NCBI RefSeq assembly: GCF_039595395.1
Contig: NZ_JBCNLP010000001.1
Coordinates: 1,054,001 to 1,118,000, forward strand
DNA from: Novosphingobium sp.
GTDB lineage: Bacteria; Pseudomonadota; Alphaproteobacteria; Sphingomonadales; Sphingomonadaceae
Direction of reading: 5' to 3'
Length of the DNA: 64,000 bases
The position numbers and the translations under genes were made by a program. Below the pieces are notes generated by a model. The model had not been told where the DNA came from and did no database searches. It saw only the letters and a program-made list of their open reading frames with translations. This document shows positions 51,045 to 59,932 of this stretch, in pieces. How positions within the stretch are numbered: position 1 is the stretch's first letter; every line of letters begins with the position of its first letter.

Positions 51045-54000
51045 ATGCTGGATATCGTCAAGGTTGCGCTGCACCGTCCGCTGACCTTCATCGTCATGGC
51101 CATTCTGATCGCCATGGGCGGTACGCTGGCGGCCATGAACACCGCCGTCGACATTTTCCCCGAGATCCGCATCCCGGTGATCGCCGTCGCCTGGCAGTTT
51201 TCGGGCATGCCCGCCAAGGACATGTCGGACCGCATCACCACCCAGTATGAGCGCGTGCTGACCACCACGGTCAACGATATCGAGCATATCGAAAGCCAGT
51301 CGATGCAGGGCATTTCGGTGGTGAAGATCTTCTTCCAGCCGGGCGCCGACATCCGCATCGCCAATGCGCAGGTGACGGCGGTGTCGCAGACGGTGCTCCG
51401 GCAGTTGCCCACCGGCATCACGCCGCCGCTGATCCTGAATTACAATGCCTCCACCGTGCCGATCGTGCAGTTGGCGCTGTCGGGCAAGGGGCTCAACGAA
51501 CAGCAATTGTTCGACGTCGGCATGAACCAGATGCGCATCCGCATGATCACCGTGCCGGGTCTGGCCATGCCCTATCCGGCGGGCGGCAAGCAGCGCGAGG
51601 TGCAGATCGATCTCGATCCCTCGGCCATGCAGTCCAAGGGCCTGTCGGCCACCGATGTCGGCAATGCCATCGCCGCGCAGGATCAGTTGACGCCGGGCGG
51701 CTTCATCAAGATCGGCGATCTGCAATACAGCGTGAAGCTGAACAATGCGCCTGACCGCATCGAGCAGTTCAACAATCTGCCGATCAAGGTGGTGAACGGC
51801 GCCACCGTCTATATGCGCGACGTCGCCCATGTGCGCGACGGCTATCCGCCGCAGCAGAATGTCGTGCATGTGGAAGGGCAGCGCTCCGTGCTGCTGACGG
51901 TGTTCAAGAACGGCGGCGTTTCGACCCTGGCGATCATCGACGGCGTGAAGCGCACGCTGGACAAGATCCGCCCCGGCCTGCCCAGCGACCTCAAGGTCAT
52001 GCTGGTGGGCGACCAGTCGATCTTCGTGAAGGCGGCGGTGACGGGCGTGATCCGCGAAGGCCTGATCGCGGCGGGTCTGACCAGCCTGATGATCCTGCTG
52101 TTCCTGGGCTCATGGCGCTCGACGATCATCGTTTCGACCTCGATTCCCCTCTCGGTGCTGGCGGCCATCGGCACGCTGTCGATCTTCGGGCAGACGCTTA
52201 ACACCATGACGCTGGGCGGACTGGCGCTGGCGGTCGGCATTCTGGTCGACGAAGCGACAGTGACCATCGAGAACATCAACTGGCATCTGGAACAGGGCAA
52301 GCCGGTGATCCCCGCGATCATCGACGGCGCCTCGCAGATCGTGGTGCCCGCTTTCGTCTCGCTGCTGTGCATCTGCATCGTCTTCGTGCCGATGTTCTTC
52401 CTGCCGGGCGTGGCGGGCTATCTCTTCGTGCCGATGGCGCTGTCGGTGGTCTTCGCGATGATCGCCAGCTTCCTGCTGAGCCGGACGCTGGTGCCCACCA
52501 TGGCGATGTATCTGCTGAAACCCCATGCCGTGGGCGGGGTCGGCCATGAAGCGGGCGCGGAAAACTCGCGCAATGTGTTCGTCCGCTTCCAGCGCGCTTT
52601 CGAGGAGCGTTTCGAGGCCTTCCGCAAGCGCTACATCGGCCTGCTGCGCAGCGTGCTGTCGGTGCGCAAGCCCTTCATCATCATCTTCATGGGCGGCGTG
52701 CTGGTCTCCTTCGCGCTGCTGCCGTTCCTGGGCAGCAACTTCTTCCCCGATGTCGATTCCGGGCAGATCGCCATGCATGTGCGCCTGCCTTCGGGCACCC
52801 GCATCGAAAGCTCGGCGGCGCAGGTCCAGCTTGTCGACAAGGCCATCCGCGAAATGGTGCCCGCCGAGCAGCTCGCCTCGATCACCGACAACATCGGCCT
52901 GCCGGTCAGCGCGATCAACACCGTCTACAACAACAGCGGCACGCTGGGGTCGGGCGATGGCGACATGCTGATCACCCTGACCGAGGATCACCAGCCCACC
53001 GCGAAGATCATCGCCATGCTGCGCCGCGAACTGCCGCGCCGCTTCCCCGGCGTGACCTTCTCCTTCCTGCCCGCCGACATCACCAGCCAGATCCTCAACT
53101 TCGGCTCGCCCGCACCCATCGACGTGCAGGTGATCGGCAAGAATCCCGAGGATACGCGCGCCTATGCCGGCAAGCTGATGGCGAAGATGAGCAGCATCCC
53201 CGGCGTGGCCGATCTGCGCATCCAGCAACCCGCCCATGCCCCCGAGCTGAAGGTGGATGTCAACCGCACGCTGATCGGGCAGTATGGCCTCACCGAAAAG
53301 AACGTGACCGACAGTCTGGGCACCTCGCTGGCCGGCACGTCTCAGGTGGCGCCGCTCTATACGGTGAACCCCGAGAACCATGTGTCCTATGCGGTGGTGG
53401 CGCAGACGCCCGAGTATCGCGTCTCCAGCATGAACGATCTGGGCAATGTCACCGTCACCGGCGGCGCGCAGGGCGTGCCCAGCCAGTTGCTGGGCGGCGT
53501 GGCCAAGCTGGCGCGCGGCGACACCGAACCGCTGATCAGCCATTATGACGTGCAGCCCACCATCGACATCTATGCCGCCACCCAGGGCCGTGACCTTGGC
53601 GCGGTGGCCGGCGATGTGCAGCATGCCATCCACCAGCTCGCCAAGGAGCAGCCCAAGACGGTGACGGTGGTCATTCGCGGCCAGTACGCCACGATGAACA
53701 CCGCCTTCTCGGGCCTTGGCTTCGGCCTGCTGGCGGCGATCGTGCTGATCTATCTGCTGATCGTGGTGAACTTCCAGAGCTGGACCGACCCGCTGGTGAT
53801 CATCAGCGCGCTGCCCGCCGCTCTGGCCGGCATCGTGTGGATGCTCTTCGTCACCGGCACCACCCTGTCGGTTCCGGCTCTGACAGGCGCGATCATGTGC
53901 ATGGGCATCGCCACGGCCAACTCGATCCTTGTCATCAGCTTTGCGCGCGAACGCCTGCATGTGCTGGGCGATGCCACCAAGGCGGCGCTGGAAGCAGGCT

Positions 54001-54293
54001 TCGTGCGCTTCCGCCCGGTGCTGATGACGGCGCTGGCCATGGTGATCGGCATGCTGCCCATGGCGCTGGGCCTTGGCGACGGCGGCGAGCAGAACGCTCC
54101 GCTGGGCCGCGCGGTGATCGGCGGCCTGTCCTTCGCGACGCTGGCCACGCTGTTCTTCGTGCCCACGCTGTTTGCCATCGCCCATCGCAACTACAAGCCG
54201 GGCGACGAGCGCGGCCGCGCCGCGCGCGAGGCCGAGCAGGGCCACAACCACGATAACGACCCTTCCATCGATCAGGCACCCCATCATGCATGA
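51045..54293 (+). CDS. RND efflux permease (HAE1/AcrB-like)
   Basis: A 1082-residue inner-membrane proton antiporter with 12 predicted helices and two large periplasmic loops. It starts MLDIVKVALHRPLTFIVMAI. Helix 4 reads LALAVGILVDEATVTIENIN: the proton-relay pair is Asp-Glu in place of the usual Asp-Asp of HAE1 transporters. Other segments include FPEIRIPVIAVAWQFSGMPA in the pore domain and GAIMCMGIATANSILVISFA in helix 10. The ATG at 51045 has GGAG seven bases upstream; 51030 and 50982 are in-frame alternatives. The adapter and channel genes follow with overlaps, and a LysR gene is divergent. Confidence 0.93.
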   Translation: MLDIVKVALHRPLTFIVMAILIAMGGTLAAMNTAVDIFPEIRIPVIAVAWQFSGMPAKDMSDRITTQYERVLTTTVNDIEHIESQSMQGISVVKIFFQPGADIRIANAQVTAVSQTVLRQLPTGITPPLILNYNASTVPIVQLALSGKGLNEQQLFDVGMNQMRIRMITVPGLAMPYPAGGKQREVQIDLDPSAMQSKGLSATDVGNAIAAQDQLTPGGFIKIGDLQYSVKLNNAPDRIEQFNNLPIKVVNGATVYMRDVAHVRDGYPPQQNVVHVEGQRSVLLTVFKNGGVSTLAIIDGVKRTLDKIRPGLPSDLKVMLVGDQSIFVKAAVTGVIREGLIAAGLTSLMILLFLGSWRSTIIVSTSIPLSVLAAIGTLSIFGQTLNTMTLGGLALAVGILVDEATVTIENINWHLEQGKPVIPAIIDGASQIVVPAFVSLLCICIVFVPMFFLPGVAGYLFVPMALSVVFAMIASFLLSRTLVPTMAMYLLKPHAVGGVGHEAGAENSRNVFVRFQRAFEERFEAFRKRYIGLLRSVLSVRKPFIIIFMGGVLVSFALLPFLGSNFFPDVDSGQIAMHVRLPSGTRIESSAAQVQLVDKAIREMVPAEQLASITDNIGLPVSAINTVYNNSGTLGSGDGDMLITLTEDHQPTAKIIAMLRRELPRRFPGVTFSFLPADITSQILNFGSPAPIDVQVIGKNPEDTRAYAGKLMAKMSSIPGVADLRIQQPAHAPELKVDVNRTLIGQYGLTEKNVTDSLGTSLAGTSQVAPLYTVNPENHVSYAVVAQTPEYRVSSMNDLGNVTVTGGAQGVPSQLLGGVAKLARGDTEPLISHYDVQPTIDIYAATQGRDLGAVAGDVQHAIHQLAKEQPKTVTVVIRGQYATMNTAFSGLGFGLLAAIVLIYLLIVVNFQSWTDPLVIISALPAALAGIVWMLFVTGTTLSVPALTGAIMCMGIATANSILVISFARERLHVLGDATKAALEAGFVRFRPVLMTALAMVIGMLPMALGLGDGGEQNAPLGRAVIGGLSFATLATLFFVPTLFAIAHRNYKPGDERGRAAREAEQGHNHDNDPSIDQAPHHA

Positions 54294-55560
54294 ACAGTCC
54301 CTTCTTCCCGATGACGATCAACAGCCCGACACCGGCGGCCTGAAGCGGCTGGGTGTGGGTGTGGCGGTGGTGGCCCTGGTGGTTGCCGGCGTCGGTGTGG
54401 CCCTGCGCCTGCATGCCAACAGCGGCCTGCACGGCGTTTCGGCCGAGGCGGCCATCCCCAATGTCTCGGTGGTGATCCCCCGCACCGCCGATGGCGACGA
54501 CGAACTGGTGCTGCCGGGTAACCTTCAGGCCTTCAACTCGGCGGCGATCAATGCGCGCACCAGCGGCTATGTGAAGCGCTGGCTGGCCGATATCGGCGAC
54601 ATCGTGCATCAGGGGCAGGCGCTGGCCGTGCTGGACGCGCCCGATCTCGACCAGCAGTTGATTCAGGCCCAGGCCGATTACAATTCGGCGCTGGCCAATC
54701 AGCATCTGTCCGAGACCACCAACACCCGCTGGAAGGCGCTGCTGGCCAAGGATGCCGTTTCGCAGCAGGATGCCGACGAGAAATCGGGCGATCTGGCCGC
54801 CAAGGTGGCGCTGGCCCATTCCGCGCGCGCCAATGTGAACCGCCTGTCGGCGACGCAGGGCTTCAAGACGCTCTATGCGCCCTTCGACGGCGTGGTCACC
54901 AGCCGCGCCGCGCAGATCGGCGCGCTGGTGGTGGCGGGCAACATCGCCACCCAGCCGCTTTTCACCGTCTCCGACATGCATCGCATGCGCATCGATGTGC
55001 GCGTGCCGCAGGCCTATTCGGCGATGCTTCACAACGGGCTGACCGCCACGCTGTCGCTGCCCGAATATCCCGGCCGCAAGTTCAATGCGACGGTGACCCG
55101 CTCGGCCAATGCCGTCGATCAGACCTCTGGCGCGGTGCAGGTGCAGCTTGAGGCCGACAACCCCGATCGCGCGCTCAAGCCGGGCGCCTATGCGCAGGTC
55201 CATTTCAACCTTGGCGGCAAGAGCAGCGGCCTGCCCGAAGTGGCCGTGCCGGGCAGCGCGATCCTCTATGGCGCCAACGGCCCGCAGGTTGCGGTGGTCA
55301 ATGCGCAGGGCGTGGTGACGATGCACAATGTGACCATCGGCCGCGACAAGGGCAGCGTCGTGCTGCTCTCCGCCGGGGTGAGCGCCAGCGATCACGTCAT
55401 CGACAGCCCGCCCGATGCGGTGCGCAACGGCGACCATGTCCGCGTGGCACAGACCACGCCGATGCCCGCGCCCAAGCCGGAAGAGCCCGTCAAGCCCGCT
55501 CCGGTTGCCGGGCCCACCACCAATCAGGCGCCTGCCAAGGAAGCTGCTCATGGCGGTTGA
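54286..55560 (+). CDS. RND periplasmic adapter (MFP)
   Basis: A 424-residue membrane-fusion protein. It has a cytoplasmic start (MHEQSLLPDDDQQP), one anchor (VAVVALVVAGVGVALRL, about residues 25-42) and then the lipoyl/hairpin region (LPGNLQAFNSAAINARTSGY, IVHQGQALAVLDAPDLDQQL). The alpha-hairpin follows (about 125-185), then the beta-barrel (MRIDVRVPQAYSAMLHNG) and a membrane-proximal domain. The tail is Pro-rich. No lipobox, so it is held by the anchor. The ATG lies within the RND gene end (8-bp overlap); the stop overlaps the channel gene by 11 bp. Confidence 0.92.
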   Translation: MHEQSLLPDDDQQPDTGGLKRLGVGVAVVALVVAGVGVALRLHANSGLHGVSAEAAIPNVSVVIPRTADGDDELVLPGNLQAFNSAAINARTSGYVKRWLADIGDIVHQGQALAVLDAPDLDQQLIQAQADYNSALANQHLSETTNTRWKALLAKDAVSQQDADEKSGDLAAKVALAHSARANVNRLSATQGFKTLYAPFDGVVTSRAAQIGALVVAGNIATQPLFTVSDMHRMRIDVRVPQAYSAMLHNGLTATLSLPEYPGRKFNATVTRSANAVDQTSGAVQVQLEADNPDRALKPGAYAQVHFNLGGKSSGLPEVAVPGSAILYGANGPQVAVVNAQGVVTMHNVTIGRDKGSVVLLSAGVSASDHVIDSPPDAVRNGDHVRVAQTTPMPAPKPEEPVKPAPVAGPTTNQAPAKEAAHGG

Positions 55561-56986
55561 CATGGGGGCGGTTAAGCTGGGCCGGACATTCGCGGCTCTG
55601 GCGCTGGCGGGCACGGCGCTGGCCGGTTGCGACATGGCGCCTGCCTATCATCCGCAGACGCCTGCCGTGCCTCAGCAATTCGCCGAATTGCCCGGCTGGC
55701 AGGCGGCCGAGCCGATGGATGCCCTGCCGCGCGGCAAGTGGTGGGAAGCCTTTGGCGACCCGCAGCTCAACGCGCTGGAGGAGCAGGCGGACAAGGCCAG
55801 CCCGACGTTGGCCGCCGCGCTCGCCCGCTATGACGCGGCCACCGCCGCCGCGCGGGTCAGCGCCGCCGCGCTGCTGCCCGAGGTGGACGCCGGTGGATCG
55901 GCGGAGCGCACCCGTGTCGCGCGGGACCGGCCCTCCTCGACGGGGCGGTCCTCGACCTATGATCTCTACAATGTCGGCGCCTCGCTGAGCTATGAGGTCG
56001 ATTTCTGGGGCCGTGTGCGCAACAGCGTGAAGGCCGCCCGTGCCGAGGCACAGGCCAGCGCGGGCGATCTGGCCAGCGCGCGCCTCAGCCTTCAGGCCGA
56101 GGTTGCCGATGCCTATGTGCGGCTGCGCGGGCTGGACGCTCAGGCCGAGCTGCTGCGCCATACCGTCACCGCCTATCAGCGCGCCTGGCAGCTCAACCAT
56201 GACCGCCATGAGGGCGGCGACGCCTCGGGCGTCGACGAGAACCGTGCTTTGTCACAGCTCGCCAGTGCCAAGGCGCAGGTCTCGGCCATTTCGGTGCAGC
56301 GCGCCACCACCGAGCATGAGATCGCCGCCGCCGTGGGCGCGGTCGCCTCCAGCTTCCATCTGGCGCCCGATGCCACGCAACTCACCATGCCGGACATCCC
56401 CTCGGGCACGCCGGGCCAATTGGTGCAGCGCCGCCCCGACATTGCCGCTGCCGAGCGTCGCATGTTCGAGGCCAATGCCGGGATCGGCATCGCCAAGGCC
56501 GCGCGCTTCCCCACCGTCACGCTGGGCGGCAATGCCGGCTGGCAGGCGACGGGCGGGCATGATCTGCTGGCCGCGCCCAACACCGTCTGGGCGCTGGGGC
56601 CCCTGGCCGCCAGCCTGCCGATCTTCGATGCGGGCAAGCGTCTGGCTCAGGTCAGGCAGGCGCGCGCGCAGTTCGAGGAAGCGGCGGCCGGCTATCGCGG
56701 CGCGGTGGTGAATGCCTTCCAGCAGGTCGAGGACGCTCTGGCGGCCGAGCGTGACTATGCCACGCAGGCGCATGACCAGACCGAGGCGGCTCAGGCGGCC
56801 AATCGCACCAACGATCTGGCCTTTATCCGCTATCGCGACGGCGCCACCGACTATCTGGAGGTGGTGACCGCCCAGACCGACGCGCTGACCGCCGAGCGCA
56901 GCCGCATTCAGGTGGAAACCCAACGCCGTCAGGCCAGCATTGCGCTGGTCAAGGCGATTGGCGGCAGCGTGCCGGACGTGAAGTAA
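55550..56986 (+). CDS. Outer-membrane efflux channel (NodT/OprM type)
   Basis: A 478-residue TolC-family lipoprotein. The lipobox LALAGTALAGC puts the acylated Cys near residue 23, and the mature start DMAPAYHPQTPAVPQQF is typical of NodT proteins. The two OEP repeats are visible (WWEAFGDPQLNALEEQADKA and the segment YNVGASLSYEVDFWGRVRNS; later ERRMFEANAGIGIAKAARFP and YRGAVVNAFQQVEDALAAER). It forms a trimeric channel through the outer membrane with the RND pump and adapter. It is the last gene of the operon, with a strong terminator 30 bp beyond. Confidence 0.93.
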   Translation: MAVDMGAVKLGRTFAALALAGTALAGCDMAPAYHPQTPAVPQQFAELPGWQAAEPMDALPRGKWWEAFGDPQLNALEEQADKASPTLAAALARYDAATAAARVSAAALLPEVDAGGSAERTRVARDRPSSTGRSSTYDLYNVGASLSYEVDFWGRVRNSVKAARAEAQASAGDLASARLSLQAEVADAYVRLRGLDAQAELLRHTVTAYQRAWQLNHDRHEGGDASGVDENRALSQLASAKAQVSAISVQRATTEHEIAAAVGAVASSFHLAPDATQLTMPDIPSGTPGQLVQRRPDIAAAERRMFEANAGIGIAKAARFPTVTLGGNAGWQATGGHDLLAAPNTVWALGPLAASLPIFDAGKRLAQVRQARAQFEEAAAGYRGAVVNAFQQVEDALAAERDYATQAHDQTEAAQAANRTNDLAFIRYRDGATDYLEVVTAQTDALTAERSRIQVETQRRQASIALVKAIGGSVPDVK

Positions 56987-57017
56987 ATTCAGGAACGCTG
57001 ACAGGCGTGGACGGAAA

Positions 57018-57045
57018 GGGCGGCCCGGCGCAGGACGGGCCGCCC
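57018..57045 (+). terminator. Terminator after the RND operon
   Basis: The arms GGGCGGCCCG and CGGGCCGCCC are followed by TTTTTG. In reverse, only a short T stretch occurs, so it mainly serves the plus strand; the convergent diguanylate cyclase stop lies a few bases further on. Confidence 0.9.
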
Positions 57046-57051
57046 TTTTTG

Positions 57052-57918
57052 TCAGTTTGAGGGCAGGGCTTGCTGTCCGGGCGATATCGCGCGGCACACA
57101 CGGTCGCGCCCGTTCCGCTTGGCGGCATAGAGCGCTTCATCGGCGCGCTGGAAGTGGTCGTCCAGATTGCCCGCAGTCCAGCCGCACAGGCCCGCCGAAA
57201 AGCTGATGATGCGGCCCTCGACATCGCCGATGGGGTGGCTGCGCATATGCGCCGCAATGCGTTCCAGCGCGGTGCAGGCCTCTTCTTCCGAGCAACTGTC
57301 GAAGAAGATGGCGAATTCCTCGCCGCCCCAGCGCGCCACCAGATCGGCGCGGCGCAACTGCCCCGCCAGCCGCGCGGCAAAGGCGCAGAGCACGCGGTCG
57401 CCCTCATCGTGGCCGAGCTTGTCGTTGACGCTCTTGAAATGGTCGATGTCGACGATGGCGACGCAGCCCCGGCGCTGCTCCTCGGGCATGGTTTCAAGCT
57501 GGGCGAGGAAGCCGCGGCGGTTGGGAATGCCGGTCAGCGGGTCCTCATGCGCGGCGGAGTCCAGCTCGTCGATCCGGGCGCGCGCATGGGCGGCGGAGCG
57601 CTGCACCCCGGCGTAAAGGGAGTGGATGATGTCGCCCACCTCGGGCACCAGCGGGGCGGGGGTGGCGTCGCGGTGCAGCGCCTCGGCCAGCACCTGTATC
57701 GGGCTGAGCAGCGCGCCGATGCCCACCAGCGCCAGCACCATGCCCACCACCGTCGCCAGCGTCAGCAGCAGGAATTCGCTCAGCGTGATGCGCCCGGTGG
57801 CAAAGCCCCAGCCGCAATAGGCCAGCAGCGGCACATGGGTGGACACAAAGCACAGTGCGAAAAGCCGCATGCGCAGCGAACGCGGAAAGATAAAGGACGT
57901 CGCGAGATAGAAATTCAC
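57052..57918 (-). CDS. Diguanylate cyclase (GGDEF domain), membrane-bound
   Basis: A 288-residue protein making c-di-GMP from GTP. Two membrane helices at the start (LFALCFVSTHVPLLAYCGWG and EFLLLTLATVVGMVLALVG) precede a short helical linker. The GGDEF domain runs from HEDPLTGIPNRRGFLAQL to YAAKRNGRDRV and has an intact active-site motif, RWGGEEFAIFF. An I-site RxxD is not evident just before GGEEF (LRRADLVARW holds RRAD five residues upstream, so product inhibition is possible). The GTG at 57916-57918 gives the sphingomonad-like start NFYLATSFIFPRSLR; longer ATG starts add unrelated residues. Confidence 0.88.
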   Translation of the reverse strand: MNFYLATSFIFPRSLRMRLFALCFVSTHVPLLAYCGWGFATGRITLSEFLLLTLATVVGMVLALVGIGALLSPIQVLAEALHRDATPAPLVPEVGDIIHSLYAGVQRSAAHARARIDELDSAAHEDPLTGIPNRRGFLAQLETMPEEQRRGCVAIVDIDHFKSVNDKLGHDEGDRVLCAFAARLAGQLRRADLVARWGGEEFAIFFDSCSEEEACTALERIAAHMRSHPIGDVEGRIISFSAGLCGWTAGNLDDHFQRADEALYAAKRNGRDRVCRAISPGQQALPSN

Positions 57919-58173
57919 CGGAAACCTCGCCCTTATTATTGCAATGCAACAAAAATGACGGGCGGGTTTAAGTGTTCCTGAAAAATCAGGGTTAATACTT
58001 GGATGCGGGATCACCCGTGCCGGAAGCATGCCGTATGGCGCCGATCCGACACAGGCAGCGACCCATGACTGGTCCCACGAAAAAGCGCGGCGGGCAAAAG
58101 CACCGCCGCGCTGAACAAGAACCCGATACCGCCAGCCAATCCGCCCCGAAACGGAGCGTTTGGCCGGGATGGA

Positions 58174-58677
58174 TCAGTGATGGCCGCCGTGGCCACCACC
58201 ACCATGGCCGCCACCGCCGCCATGGAAACCACCACCACCGCCATGGAAGCCGCCGCCCCCACCGTGGAAACCGCCACCGCCATGATAGCCGCCTCCGCCA
58301 TGCCAGCCGCCGCCACCATGCCAGCCACCGCCGCCGTGCCAGCCACGGTCACCATGCCAACCGCCGCCACCGTGCCAACCGGGACCGCCGCGATAACCGC
58401 CATGCCAGCCGCGCGGGCCGCCATGGCCGTGCCAGCCCCAGCCGCCGCCCCAGCCATAGCCACGGCGCCAGTTATAGCCGCACCAGTACCAGCCCGGCCC
58501 GCTCCAGGCCGAATCATACCAGCAATAGCGGCGACCGCTCCATATGAAGGGATCGATGCCGACACCGATGGCGATGGGCTGCGCCTGCGCCTGGGTCGTG
58601 GCCAGCGGCGTGACCAGAGGCAGGCCACCGGTCATCACCGTGGCGGACAGCACCAGCGCGAAGAGAGATTTTTTCAC
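58174..58677 (-). CDS. Secreted Gly/Trp/His-rich repeat protein
   Basis: A 167-residue exported protein. The signal peptide (SLFALVLSATVMTGGLPLVTP) ends around ATTQAQA near residue 33. A short Trp/Tyr/Arg segment (FIWSGRRYCWYDSAWSGPGW) precedes about 100 residues of repeats of the types GWHGGGG, GGFHGGGG and GHGGGG. The His content suggests metal or heme binding, or a sticky extracellular layer, but I know no defined family. The start is a GTG at 58675-58677 with AAAGGGACAA upstream; the frame continues to 58836 but without a signal peptide. It stands alone. Confidence 0.75.
   Translation of the reverse strand: MKKSLFALVLSATVMTGGLPLVTPLATTQAQAQPIAIGVGIDPFIWSGRRYCWYDSAWSGPGWYWCGYNWRRGYGWGGGWGWHGHGGPRGWHGGYRGGPGWHGGGGWHGDRGWHGGGGWHGGGGWHGGGGYHGGGGFHGGGGGFHGGGGGFHGGGGGHGGGGHGGHH
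58190..58440. repeat. Coding tandem repeat (GWHGGGG units)
   Basis: Within the minus-strand gene, units of about 18-24 bp built on GGN-TGG-CAT-GGC repeat a dozen or more times, encoding GGGGWHGG-like motifs. Unit length varies, consistent with slippage. Confidence 0.7.
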
Positions 58678-58892
58678 GGGATTGTCCCTTTCTTGCCGGC
58701 AGGGGGGAGGCCGGCTTTGTTTTTGCGCCCGAAAGCGGAAAGAAAATAACCTGTAGGTAAATAGCCGATGAGGCCTGTCGGTTCCCTGAACCGCTCTGCC
58801 AGCATGCAGCAAGCGAATGGCGGCCATGCGTGGCAAGTATCTGGCTCGGCCCGATCTTTCCGCCTATCATCGCCATGCCCCCGGAGGACCAC

Positions 58893-59357
58893 GTGGAAGA
58901 GATCGCCCAGACCACAGATCAGCATACCGGTTCTGCCCAGGCTGTCGGCGTCCCGAATCGGCCCCAAGCGACGGGCGCGCCGCGCGTGGGCTGGCTGGTG
59001 CTGGGTCTGGTGCTGGTGGGGATCGGCATCATCGGCATCTTCGTGCCCCTGCTGCCCACCACCGATTTCATGCTGCTGGCCTTGCCCTGTTTCGCGCGAT
59101 CCTCCCCCCGGCTGGAGCGCTGGCTGGTCGAGCATAAGGTCTTCGGACCGCCGATCCGTGCCTGGCAGCGCCATCGCGCGATACCACGCCATGCCAAGAT
59201 GGCGGCTTGCGGGGGCATGGCGCTGGGTTTTGCGCTGTTCTGGTGGCCGGTGCATCCGCGTGGCTGGGTGTTGCTGGTTGTGGCGGGGCTTTTGCTCTCC
59301 TGCGCAGGCTGGATTGTGCGGCGGCCTTCGGCTGGAATTTCGACCGGGCAGGAATGA
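58893..59357 (+). CDS. DUF454 (YbaN) family membrane protein
   Basis: A 154-residue inner-membrane protein. The DUF454 core starts at about residue 45: VGWLVLGLVLVGIGIIGIFV, then PLLPTTDFMLLALPCFARSS, the family signature (LPTTPF-like) followed by RLERWLVEHKVFGPPIRAWQ. Two more helices close the protein. Function of the family is unknown. GGAGG lies six bases before the GTG at 58893, which I prefer to the ATG at 58875. It is flanked by a divergent secreted-protein gene and a small CxxC protein gene. Confidence 0.85.
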   Translation: MEEIAQTTDQHTGSAQAVGVPNRPQATGAPRVGWLVLGLVLVGIGIIGIFVPLLPTTDFMLLALPCFARSSPRLERWLVEHKVFGPPIRAWQRHRAIPRHAKMAACGGMALGFALFWWPVHPRGWVLLVVAGLLLSCAGWIVRRPSAGISTGQE

Positions 59358-59524
59358 TGCACGGCTCCGGGCCGGGCGAGGGGCAGGCGGGACAGGGCGG
59401 GGCGCATGGTCTTGCGCCGGGCGGACATCTCTGTTGGAAGTGTCGCACCGCACCATTCGGATGATCCGATATCGGCGCGTTTCTGATGTCGGTCACCGCC
59501 TCAAGCTCAAGAGGAGACGCCATC

Positions 59525-59932
59525 ATGGCCCGGACTTTTTCGCCCGTTTCTTTTTCGCCGCAAAGGCTGGGATCGCCCAAGGTGCCGCCCCCGCTGCTGG
59601 TGGGTGCCTTGCGCTGCTGGCGCCACGCCCGCGACCGGGGCGAGGCGGTTCAGCCCTGCCTCACCAGCCAGTTGCGCCATCCGCAGAGCGAGCTGCTCGC
59701 CCCGGTCTTCGCCAGCCTGATGGATCTGTGCGAGGTGGCGCTGGCGCGTCCCTTGCGGGTGGGCGCCAGCGCTGCCCTCTCGGCGGATGAGGATATGGTG
59801 CTGGGTCTGGTCAATGGCTCGCTCAAGCGGCGGGCTTGCATCCATTGCAATGAGGCGGCCGCCAGCGCGCTGGATTGCGCCCTGTGCTCGACGCGGGTGA
59901 TGGTGGCCCAGACGCTGGCGGAGGAGGGTTAG
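59525..59932 (+). CDS. Small cysteine-pair protein, unknown
   Basis: A 135-residue basic protein I do not recognise. It begins MARTFSPVSFSPQRLGSPKV. The middle is helical (VGALRCWRHARDRGEAVQPC) and the C-terminus has two Cys pairs, RRACIHCNEAAASALDCALC, spaced like a small zinc ribbon (CxxC-N12-CxxC). GAGGAG precedes the ATG at 59525; an upstream ATG at 59486 adds 13 residues. The stop overlaps by two to three bases that of the convergent PepSY protein. A DNA- or RNA-binding role is conceivable only because of the zinc-like motif. Confidence 0.65.
   Translation: MARTFSPVSFSPQRLGSPKVPPPLLVGALRCWRHARDRGEAVQPCLTSQLRHPQSELLAPVFASLMDLCEVALARPLRVGASAALSADEDMVLGLVNGSLKRRACIHCNEAAASALDCALCSTRVMVAQTLAEEG

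Noticed and set aside
52110..54287. A 725-codon minus-strand ORF opposite the RND permease
   Set aside because: It is rich in His, Arg, Gln and Gly, has no domain, and mirrors an intact transporter.
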